This document shows positions 56,613 through 64,000 of a stretch of DNA of 64,000 bases, piece by piece. Origin of the DNA: Rhynchosporium graminicola (Eukaryota > Ascomycota > Leotiomycetes > Helotiales > Ploettnerulaceae); NCBI GenBank assembly GCA_900074885.1, contig FJUW01000041.1:124001-188000 (forward strand), given 5' to 3'. A model generated the notes under the pieces. That model made no database searches. It was not told the origin of the DNA and worked only from the letters and a program-made list of their open reading frames with translations. A program made the translations under genes and the position numbers. Within the stretch, counting starts at the first letter, position 1. The number at the start of each line of letters is the position of its first letter.

Positions 56613-59072
56613 TTACTTCTTACTACCAAAGAATCCACGCTTTTTCTTCTCTCCGCCCTCTTCCTTGTGCTTGTTTTTCTTCTCTAGCTTCCTCTTACTT
56701 GGCGCTACATCGGTGCCATTCGTACTACCATTCAGGGGAATCGGACGGGCGCCGCTTGCAGTATTCATGCTCATAGCTGCTAATCCAGCAGTCGGGGGCT
56801 GAGGCGGTGGTCTATCATAGGCGTTCGTGTTCGCATTATTATACGAAGGGCTATTTTGAAGACGAGCTGGAGGGCCTAGATTTCTTGGTAATTGGTCTGT
56901 TCTCCCTGGTCCACTGGGAAGACCCATTGCACCTGTTCTCCCTGGCCCTGCTGGTGGAGCTGCCGGGGGTGGATCGTTACGCACAAAGAGATGTGATGGA
57001 GCTTTCGGCTTTGGCCTGTCTATTGGCAAATCTAACCGCCTCCGATCTTCGCTCAAATCGCCAACTTGCCTCACATAAAGTGCTGGGTTTACCATGTGGC
57101 TTGTGGCAAGAAAGACATCCTTTCCTGTGGTCCTGGAGACTTCGTAGCATGCTCGAGATTCTGAATAGGTTGCACCACCAGCCATAAACACAATGACCCT
57201 CTGTTTATTCTCAACAGTTGACATGCGATTTCGGGCCCAGGTCGGCTTGGCACTTCGTAGAGATGCTTGAGATAAAGCGGCCAATTCCTCTGAATTGTCA
57301 AGAGGTGGTCTTATATAAGGAAATGTCATTTGGTCGAGAGTCCCTTTCGCAATATCATCGAGCATGAGTTTAATCGCTGGCTCGAATCTGGAAAGAGCAT
57401 ATTCTTCATTCTGGGCAGTAGGAGCAGTTTTTCGAGGGAATAATGGCTGCGCTAGAGGTCTGGCTTCCTTGAGGGTTGTCTTCGTAGTGCGCGCACCAAT
57501 AAGGTCAAGATTAGCAATGACTTCTGCTTCTTGAGGTGGAAGGGCGGCATGAGCAAGAAGACGCTGGACATCATCTTGAATCATGCCATCTCGGTAAATA
57601 ATGTATAGCATGATTAGACGTAAACGGTCTGCTGGTCCAATGTTCTCGTCATCCAGTAGCCGAACGACCTGATCCGCCAGGTTCTTCGGTTTTTTGAAGT
57701 CCTCGTCTAATCCAGTTGCTAGCGACTGTTCCACAGATGCAATATCTGGGAGTTTTCGATGCTGAAAAATGTTCATACATTCTTGAGCCATGCTCAAATG
57801 CAACGAATATGCCTCCTTCATCTCTTGAAATTGCGGCAATCCAGCCAACATATCCTTAATCGCATTCAGACTGGTGGCATCAGCATCCGCATTTGTAAAA
57901 TTGGGATTTTCATTAATGAATTTCTGGAAGTCGCCCATCAATTTCTCGATCGTATCTTTCATGTGACTGTGACGGTTGTTGACCCATATCTTGTCCTTCT
58001 CCCCAATCTCCATTTCCTTCTCCTCTTCTTGTGCAGTTCCCTCGTTCAGCACTGTCTTGTAAAGCGTCTTCTCTCCCTCTTTTATAGGTAAGAGGTCATG
58101 GGCCATGGCTTGGTATGTAAATTCGTGGATCAACGGCGCCATGATGTCCATCGCTCTGTCTGTTACAACGAGAATCCCTTGTGGTCGTGTCGAAGGGGGC
58201 GGAAAGTTTTGATTGAACTTCGCATAAGCATCGAGTTCATCTTGGACGAACTTAGCCAAATGACTACAGAGAACGCTTGCTTCATGGTTCGGGTTCCGAG
58301 GTCTGTAATATCGGACTTTGGGGTACTCTCCTAGTGAGACGCAAATGCCAGTGATCTAGAATGTTAGCCTCCTATCCTTTTCGATAGAGCCTTGCGAGCA
58401 CCTTACCTTCTGAGCAAGAATTTGCATATGATCGCGAACAAGACTGTTGCATGCTGGATGATATAATATCGGAAAACTCCAGGGATCTCTGAACGTGATC
58501 AAATGCGATTCGCGGGGGAAGTAGTCTATTGACAACGTCTCAAATCCTGCCATCTGTTCCTGCACCTGTCTAGAAGCGTCGAGCCGCCGGCGCATCTGTG
58601 GATCGAGTAGAGCCGTCCATACCAGAAACGACTTCTTATATCTTCTGCGTTCGAAGTCTGCGAGGAGGCAATCGACAATGTGTGGTTGTGGTGAAAGTAG
58701 GTAAATGGCATCCATGTCCGGATTCATCTCCCTCTTATCCTCGATCCTCTCGATATCTAGCCGTAATTCAGCATACAATCAAAGTGTCCGGAGAGGAGGG
58801 ACAAACTCGCAATGTTCTCGTTGAGAATGTCATCCTCTTTGACGACGTTGTCTATTATCTTCTTTGTAAATTCATCGATGACCAGCACTTTCCACTGTAG
58901 ACTCCGTGAGCACATGCATAGCGGACTGAGCTGGCATACCTACATCGCCCCTAGTTATTGATTTGATAGTGTCCAAGATTACTGGCGAAGTCGTCAGTCA
59001 GTTCGGAATTGAGCATGAGTAGTTTGCCTGCGCTCACTCACTATCTCTCTGTTCCTGGATAGCAGAGACCAT
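56613..59072 (-). CDS. SEC1: Sec1/Munc18 exocytosis protein Sec1
   Basis: Five exons on the reverse strand are inferred: 59042-59072, 58944-58981, 58807-58894, 58407-58756 and 56613-58355, about 749 aa. The short first exons give MVSAIQEQRDIILDTIKS and WKVLVIDEFTKKIIDNVV, the SM-protein domain 1. Next come YLLSPQPHIVDCLLADF, PRESHLITFRDPWSFPILYHP, ILVVTDRAMDIMAPLIHEFTYQAMAHDLLP (the central signature), LRLIMLYIIYRDG, and VIVFMAGGATYSESRACYEVS near the end of the core. A Pro-rich linker and a Lys-rich tail (KKKRGFFGSKK) follow and are specific to filamentous fungi. Sec1 binds assembled plasma-membrane SNAREs and promotes vesicle fusion at growth sites such as hyphal tips. All introns are 49-60 bp; the donor of intron 3 (GTTTGT) is weak. 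Confidence 0.94.
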
Positions 59073-59881
59073 TTTGGCCTGCTTGCTTCCGCGGTCCTCC
59101 GTGAGCTAGCTGGCTGTCCTGGGCGCGGAATCTCCAAGCAGGTTTTAAGCCCGATGAAAACGCAGTCTCGAGTTCTGCCAGGTAAGGTATATCTGTGGGT
59201 CTGTTGTCCTGTGCCGGGCGAAGAGGAATTGCAGGACTGAAGGTTGCGAGAAGTAATCGCCTCGTGTCAACACCAGCTCCCGAGGTCGAGGTTGGGATGG
59301 GTTTGGCTCGGGTTGTGGGGCTGGACTAGGTTGGAGGTTGGGCTGGGTCATTTTCGGACCCCACGAATAACATCCCTGCTTGGCGGGGTTATGTTCTGGC
59401 GTGCATGTGAGGTGCATGGCGTCTGCAGGTCTGCGTCTGCGTCTGCGCCTACGTCTTTTGGTCAGGATGCTGGGATCATGGTGATCAAGAATCAGACCCT
59501 CGTGGCTTCTTCTGCGAAAGAAATCATACCATTATCATTAAATTTGCATTTGCGTAGTACTCCATACGCCTTAGTCACGTACATATCAGGGATATTCGAG
59601 TGATCAATACAAAATCGAACATCAGGGAAGGAAGACCTCTCAGCGTTGGTTCGAATGGAATTCAGGATGATGAAATGCCATATAATAAATGCCTATTTCC
59701 AGGACTTCTAGACTCTTCTTCGACTGCGTCTGACCGAGGCAGGTGTTGTTCGTATCAAGTAAACCCACTTCCCGGCCATCCTCGTTTCAATTGCCTCACA
59801 GGCGCTCAAAGCCGGGTATTGTCCGTCCATCAACTCTGCCCCATTCCCGGTAGTATAATATTCCTAAATCTCCCTCGTTTT
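59073..59881. other. Intergenic, nothing seen
   Basis: Promoter side of SEC1 and 3' flank of the G-patch gene. A GGTTGGGCTGG-like G/T-rich tract lies at 59270-59345. No gene was recognised. Confidence 0.5.
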
Positions 59882-60598
59882 TCAGCCCCCTCCAAGGTAC
59901 CTTTCAACATCATCATTCCTGTAGAACATCTCTCTCAGTCTCTCCGCCTTCTTTTTGTCCTGTTCATATATCTTCCTGACCTTCTTGGCATCCAGCTTTT
60001 GCACCTTTTCCTTCTTACGCCTGTCAGCTTCTTTCGGCAGCACGACTCCGATACCCATCTTATCATCTTTCGGCTTGGCTTTGATGGGAAAATGGATGCC
60101 TTGTCCTTCCGCGCCTAGACCACGCCTGGCATCAGGGTCCCAACCATAGGCAGATAGGTAAGCAAGACCCTTGCGATTCCGATCGAGATGTGATGGTGGA
60201 TGAGAATGTGTCAAGCAGACTTGATGTGCAAGAGAAGCCTCGTGCGGTCGTTGTTTGCGTATAAGTTCTATGGTTTCTGTGGCCTCTGCTGGTGCAGGCA
60301 TTCCTTCCTCTGAGAGGGGAAGGCGACAGATCTCACATACCTGATTTTCCTTTGCACTAATCAAGGGCGTACCACCAGTGACGTTTGGGGATCCCGCCGG
60401 CAAAGAGGATGGTGGCTCGTGGTCACCTGGAAGGACCATCTGGAGGTAGAGGTTGCTGACTGTTTGTCCATTGCTCGATGAAGGAGTTGATGACAGTGGC
60501 GCAGATGATGGTACGAACTTTACACGATTTCGTTTTATCCCAGCTCCAAAGCCTCGTTGGTCTTGGAGGGGAATCTCATAAGTTTCGTCGTCGGACAT
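59882..60598 (-). CDS. G-patch domain protein (GPANK1-like)
   Basis: A single exon of 238 aa. It begins MSDDETYEIPLQDQRGFGAGIKR. A CxxC pair (VCEICRLPL, near residues 91-94) is followed by HEASLAHQVCLTHSHPPSHLDR, which may form a small zinc-binding element. The G-patch follows at about residues 142-190 (GLAYLSAYGWDPDARRGLGAEGQGIHFP, described in part), and the C-terminal third is a Lys/Glu/Arg helix ending FYRNDDVERYLGGG. G-patch proteins often activate DEAH helicases. That this one partners with a helicase is inference. The gene is divergent from the short-chain dehydrogenase, 225 bp apart. Confidence 0.85.
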   Translation of the reverse strand: MSDDETYEIPLQDQRGFGAGIKRNRVKFVPSSAPLSSTPSSSNGQTVSNLYLQMVLPGDHEPPSSLPAGSPNVTGGTPLISAKENQVCEICRLPLSEEGMPAPAEATETIELIRKQRPHEASLAHQVCLTHSHPPSHLDRNRKGLAYLSAYGWDPDARRGLGAEGQGIHFPIKAKPKDDKMGIGVVLPKEADRRKKEKVQKLDAKKVRKIYEQDKKKAERLREMFYRNDDVERYLGGG

Positions 60599-60823
60599 GG
60601 TGTTTTTTGGGGTTTGTTGAGGTCAGGCTGAAGGTGATTGAAAGTGAAAGCGGCAATATGTGACATCCTCGAACAGCTCTTAGCTCCGAGGCTAAGTTTA
60701 AGCTTAAATTATTATGCCGAGTACCGCGTCAGATCTAAATTTAAATCCCTTCCTGTTTTCCCATATTTCCATCGATGTCGACGACGCGTAAACCCTTTTA
60801 TATCCGCTCATTCTACCGCGAAC
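60599..60823. promoter_or_regulatory. Short divergent promoter (G-patch gene / dehydrogenase)
   Basis: Only 225 bp separates the two start codons. The right gene could begin further upstream because its frame stays open to 60638, but the ATG at 60824 is preferred. Confidence 0.55.
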
Positions 60824-62068
60824 ATGGCTATCCATATGATCGCAGACCTCTTTTGGAGGGTTGCTCCTAACATCAAGAATGTCGGCACGATCCTCAAAAT
60901 CGCTGTAGCTCTCCTCGTTGTTGGGCTCATCAAATGGTACTCCATCGGCGCTACGAATACCGCGGAACGGCAGATGCACAGCAAGGTGGTCATGATAACA
61001 GGAGGCACATCTGGGGTAGGAGCCGCTACAGCTCTTTCTTTGGCACAAAGGGGCGCACAGATTATTCTACTAGTCCACCAATCACCTAAGGACATCTTTC
61101 TGGTCGACTACATTGAGGATTTGAGGGAGAAAAGTGGAAATGAGATGATATACGCAGAGCGGGTTGACTTGTCCTCCTTATACAGCATCCGGAAATTCGC
61201 AACGAAATGGATCGATAATGCACCGCCTCGGAGGCTCGATATGATCATCCTCTGCGCTGCGACTTTGACACCACCGGGCACGTCTCGCATATTGACCGAG
61301 GAAGGACTCGAAGAGACTTGGGTTGTGAATTACCTCGCGAACTTCCACCTCCTCAGCATACTTAGTCCCGCCATCCGAACGCAGCCACCCGATCGAGATG
61401 TACGAATCATTTTCGCGACCTGTGGTTCATACGTTCAGTCACCTCCAGTCGATGATGGAAGTATTGCTATGAACAAGAATGAGTGGTCACCAGCATTGTC
61501 ATATTCCAGAAGCAAGTTGGCGCTCACGATCTTTGGTCATGCATTTCAGAAATACCTAGATGCGTACAAGAGGCCCGATGGATCACCGATGAATGCGCGA
61601 GTAATTTTTGTGGATCCAGGATACTCTCGGACGCCCGGTATGCGAAGGTGGCTTACACGAGGAACGCTATGGGGTTTAGGCCTATATCTAGTACTGTGGC
61701 AGAACGTCTGGCTTCTGTTGAAGAGCTCAGAGGGAGGATCGCAAAGCTTTTTATACGCTGCTATGGAAGCGACCCTTGGTCGGGGTGCTGGAGGTAAGAT
61801 GGTCAAGGAGTGTCAAGAATTAAAATTTGGGAGGAGTGATGTTAAGGACGAAAAAGTTGCAAAGAAGCTGTGGGAGGGCAGTGAGAAGTTGATTGAAAGA
61901 GTGGAGAGAGGGGAGGCTGTCAGGAGGGCGCTGGAGAAGAAGGAGCAGGAGAAGGCTGAGAAGAGCCAGAAGCCCAAGGACAAAGACGCAGAAAAGTCTG
62001 AGGGCACAGCTAGTGGTGCCGAGAACAGGAAGTCGAAATATCGGAAGCAGAAGAAAGCTGGTAACTAA
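60824..62068 (+). CDS. Membrane-anchored short-chain dehydrogenase/reductase
   Basis: A single exon of 414 aa. An N-terminal hydrophobic helix (about residues 22-42, ILKIAVALLVVGLIKWYSI) anchors the protein. The Rossmann NAD(P)-binding motif is TGGTSGVG (about residues 59-66), followed by the expected Asp in ERVDLSSL, the CAAT strand in place of the usual NNAG, and the catalytic SYSRSK (Tyr-X3-Lys, near residue 226). A second hydrophobic segment (LWGLGLYLVLWQNVWLLL) lies near residue 290, and the last 60 residues are an extended Lys/Glu-rich tail. It resembles retinol-dehydrogenase-like membrane SDRs of fungi. The substrate is unknown; a lipid is likely. The start is the Met just ahead of the membrane helix. 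Confidence 0.87.
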   Translation: MAIHMIADLFWRVAPNIKNVGTILKIAVALLVVGLIKWYSIGATNTAERQMHSKVVMITGGTSGVGAATALSLAQRGAQIILLVHQSPKDIFLVDYIEDLREKSGNEMIYAERVDLSSLYSIRKFATKWIDNAPPRRLDMIILCAATLTPPGTSRILTEEGLEETWVVNYLANFHLLSILSPAIRTQPPDRDVRIIFATCGSYVQSPPVDDGSIAMNKNEWSPALSYSRSKLALTIFGHAFQKYLDAYKRPDGSPMNARVIFVDPGYSRTPGMRRWLTRGTLWGLGLYLVLWQNVWLLLKSSEGGSQSFLYAAMEATLGRGAGGKMVKECQELKFGRSDVKDEKVAKKLWEGSEKLIERVERGEAVRRALEKKEQEKAEKSQKPKDKDAEKSEGTASGAENRKSKYRKQKKAGN

Positions 62069-62777
62069 ACGGCCTTGTGTATCAAATCATATGCATCCAT
62101 AGCGACGGAGTTTTGTGTGTCTGCTCAAGCTCATCGAATTTTGTATATGAAGGCCGTTTAACTGGAAATTAACACTAAATCTTTCTTCGTCTACGGATGG
62201 GTTCGGGGCATCTCCTGCTGCGAAGCGGAACATTCAAGCTGTGTTTTCCACCCTCAAAAACCACTCTCCAACCCGCAATATCGACCGGCCAAAAAATCCA
62301 GCATACCCAAGACTTACTACAATCGTCTGTAGCAGCATTCTAGCTATAAGCTTTAGGGGTCGTGTAATGTTAATTATATTCTTGAACTGCGTATAGTAAT
62401 TTCTATTCGACGCTTCACACCAAGGCTTGATGGCCGAAGAGGATAACCCGACGCTCATCCAGTATTCCACCCGGCATCCTTCTCAATCCGAGAGACGTTC
62501 TTGCTCTTCATGTTTTCAAGGAATGATCTAAGATTGGAGCGATACCCTGAATGCGCTGCAATCGAAGCCTTATTGTCCAGACAAATAATGGAGGTGGCTT
62601 TGTTCTTCAACACCATCGTAAAGAATGAACTTCCAAAAGCGTACATCCATCCCCTACACCGGTATTGCCTCTACCCAGCAAATTCTGCGTATGCATAATC
62701 GCTACTGCAAACCACCAAACTCTTCCCATCAGCAAACCCTCTGGTATTATTAACTTATTCCACCAAGAATCATCCCA
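62069..62777. other. Intergenic with possible relic frames
   Basis: Two reverse-strand frames (62455-62646 and 62234-62470) abut in different phases and could be pieces of a decayed gene; the second ends in hydrophobic sequence. No family was recognised. Confidence 0.4.
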
Positions 62778-63587
62778 ATGTACAAAACCTCTCATGCCTT
62801 CCCCACCACCCTCGAACTCACAAAAGCAGTACTCAAACTTTCCTGCTCCCTCCAATCACTCAACCTCCCTCACGCGCTCATAGGACCCTCCGCTATCTTC
62901 CTCCTCGCACAAGCTTTTTCGCTCCCCTGCCTCCTCCCAACCAACATAACGATACTCATCCAGCCCTCTGCCGAATTGTCATCCTCTTCACTCATCAACA
63001 TATTGAGTGATGAAAGCGCAGACCATCATTCCGGTTTCCTTACAAAATATAGAAACGGTATCGAATACCCATTCGTAACCGTCAAACGTCCAGCAGATGA
63101 TGTCAGAGGGGATCTACTCGTCGAATTCAGCATCGTCGATCACTGGGGATGTCACGAGAAGCGCGAGGCTTATGATTTTCGGCTACCCAGGAACGAAACC
63201 CTATCGATTGTTATGCCAGGAGGCGAGAGAATCCCACTCATAAATCCCGAATGGTGACTCCGCCAGAAGATACAATCATGGAACAGTCTCTCCTTAATCC
63301 ATATCAAGGAGAAGCGGGACGAGGAGAGGTACATCAGGACTCTAGTCGATATTCTGGGATGTATGAGATTGAAGAGAGTTGAGATTCGAGGGAGGCAGGA
63401 GATTGAGGAGTTGAGGTGCCTGGTGAGGGGTACGGATGAGGATCGGGAAGTTTTGGGGAGTGTGATTGAATGCCCGGAGGTTTTTGGGCCGTGGTGGAGA
63501 CTGCGTTGGGTAAGGGCTTTGGGCGTGGTGGGAGGGCTGATTGTCCTGATTTCCGTACTGGGATTTTGGGGCAGTGATAATAGTTAG
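62778..63587 (+). CDS. Nucleotidyltransferase-like protein, interrupted by an in-frame TGA
   Basis: The frame from the ATG at 62778 to the TAG at 63585-63587 is open except for TGA at 63255-63257, about 269 codons in total. The first part has LNLPHALIGPSAIFLLAQAF, ITILIQP and DLLVEFSIVD, a layout like fungal proteins with an AbiEii/MNT-like nucleotidyltransferase fold; then VMPGGERIPLINPEW. After the stop the same frame continues LRQKIQSWNSLSLIHIKEKRDEERY and a helix typical of the family's C-terminal half, ending with a hydrophobic segment (VRALGVVGGLIVLISVLGFW). A 33-bp GTGACT...CAG stretch could remove the stop in frame but is shorter than usual introns. CGA-to-TGA mutation, readthrough or sequencing error are alternatives. 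The function is unknown and the catalytic residues are not certain. Confidence 0.55.
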
Positions 63588-63631
63588 GTAGGGAGTGGCT
63601 GAACATTTATTTTTGTAAGCTGTACTATTAT

Positions 63632-63922
63632 CTAATCCTCCTTCGTCACAGAGTCAAAGTTGATACCCAAGGCTTCCCCAATCTTGGCATTATCGGACTG
63701 CAATGTTCCATTGTCAAACAGCAAAGGTTGTCCTTGGTTAAGATTAATTAAGTAATCACGTAAGAGTTCCAAGTCAAGACAGCATCTCCCAAGTGCTTCG
63801 CGCGACATCAACACCTCGTCTAATACATGAAAGTAAACAATCATGTGCGTTAAGACGTCATGCCGCGGTGGTTCGTCGTCAGCCAAGCTACCCCACACTT
63901 TACCGAATCCATGCTCCCCCAT
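63632..63922 (-). CDS. Hypothetical protein, possibly a terminal exon of a gene entering from the right edge
   Basis: A 96-codon reverse frame with ATG at 63922. It has a regular helical middle (MIVYFHVLDEVLMSREALGRC) and no known motif. A separate ATG at 64000 on this strand (MTDNEIPSKLFG) lies just upstream and could be an earlier exon joined by a short intron. Not recognised. Confidence 0.35.
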   Translation of the reverse strand: MGEHGFGKVWGSLADDEPPRHDVLTHMIVYFHVLDEVLMSREALGRCCLDLELLRDYLINLNQGQPLLFDNGTLQSDNAKIGEALGINFDSVTKED

Positions 63923-64000
63923 GCTCCCACGTGCCTAGCCCGATACCCTTCAGTCAAAAGTTCAACCAAACAACTTGGAGGGAATCTCATTGTCGGTCAT

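Noticed and set aside
62234..62646. Possible membrane-protein gene on the reverse strand
   Set aside because: The two frames are out of phase, no convincing intron joins them and the second lacks an ATG at its start.

Overview
The window is nuclear DNA from a filamentous ascomycete (Pezizomycotina). The signs are short introns (about 48-120 bp) with GTANGT-like donors and CTRAC-like branch sites, 0.2-5.5 kb intergenic spaces, and typical fungal families (CipC-like, NCS1 permease, fungal amidoligase, URB1, IML1, LST4). A Fot/pogo-type transposon carries the C-to-T pattern expected of repeat-induced point mutation (RIP). A class such as Leotiomycetes is only a guess. No rRNA, tRNA or CRISPR was recognised.

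Left part (1-20.3 kb): SH3BGR/thioredoxin-fold protein with an acidic tail (1.6-2.7 kb, +); amidoligase family gene with one in-frame stop (3.3-5.0 kb, +); DNAJC8/Spf31-type J protein (7.1-7.9 kb, +); secreted Ser-Pro repeat protein with a His-rich head and a probable GPI signal (8.6-10.0 kb, +); intronless DEAH helicase Prp22 (10.75-14.3 kb, +); a three-exon CipC-like gene (14.4-14.9 kb, -); and, after a 2.9 kb repeat-flecked gap, a 13-exon NCS1 nucleobase permease (17.8-20.3 kb, +).

Middle part (20.3-32 kb): an AT-rich island without recognisable genes, then a pepsin-like protease gene (22.9-27.2 kb, -) split by a 3.19 kb pogo element. The element has perfect 24-bp TIRs and a TA duplication. 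Its transposase is riddled with stops and contains a 125-bp solo-LTR-like insert. A second insertion region holds a 185-bp tandem repeat that runs into an assembly gap. A second, apparently intact pepsin-like protease (28.2-29.6 kb, +) faces away from the first, with an 85-bp foldback sequence between them. An unassigned gene (about 29.7-30.7 kb, -) and a serine esterase (30.9-31.8 kb, -) follow.

Right part (32.6-64 kb): mostly conserved housekeeping genes. LST4/FNIP (32.6-36.2 kb, -) and IML1/DEPDC5 (41.8-47.6 kb, -) both act on Rag/Gtr GTPases upstream of TORC1. IML1 is divergent from URB1 (48.4-51.9 kb, +; 60S ribosome assembly). Then come an eIF4E-binding 4E-T-like protein (52.6-55.2 kb, +), five-exon SEC1 (56.6-59.1 kb, -), a G-patch protein (59.9-60.6 kb, -) divergent from a membrane-anchored short-chain dehydrogenase (60.8-62.1 kb, +), and a nucleotidyltransferase-like gene with one in-frame TGA (62.8-63.6 kb, +).

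LST4, IML1, URB1 and the 4E-T-like gene form a run of growth-control genes (TORC1 input, ribosome making, translation). No operon-like unit or clearly new system is visible. The most unusual material is the disrupted protease with its nested insertions and the two conserved genes that each carry a single in-frame stop.
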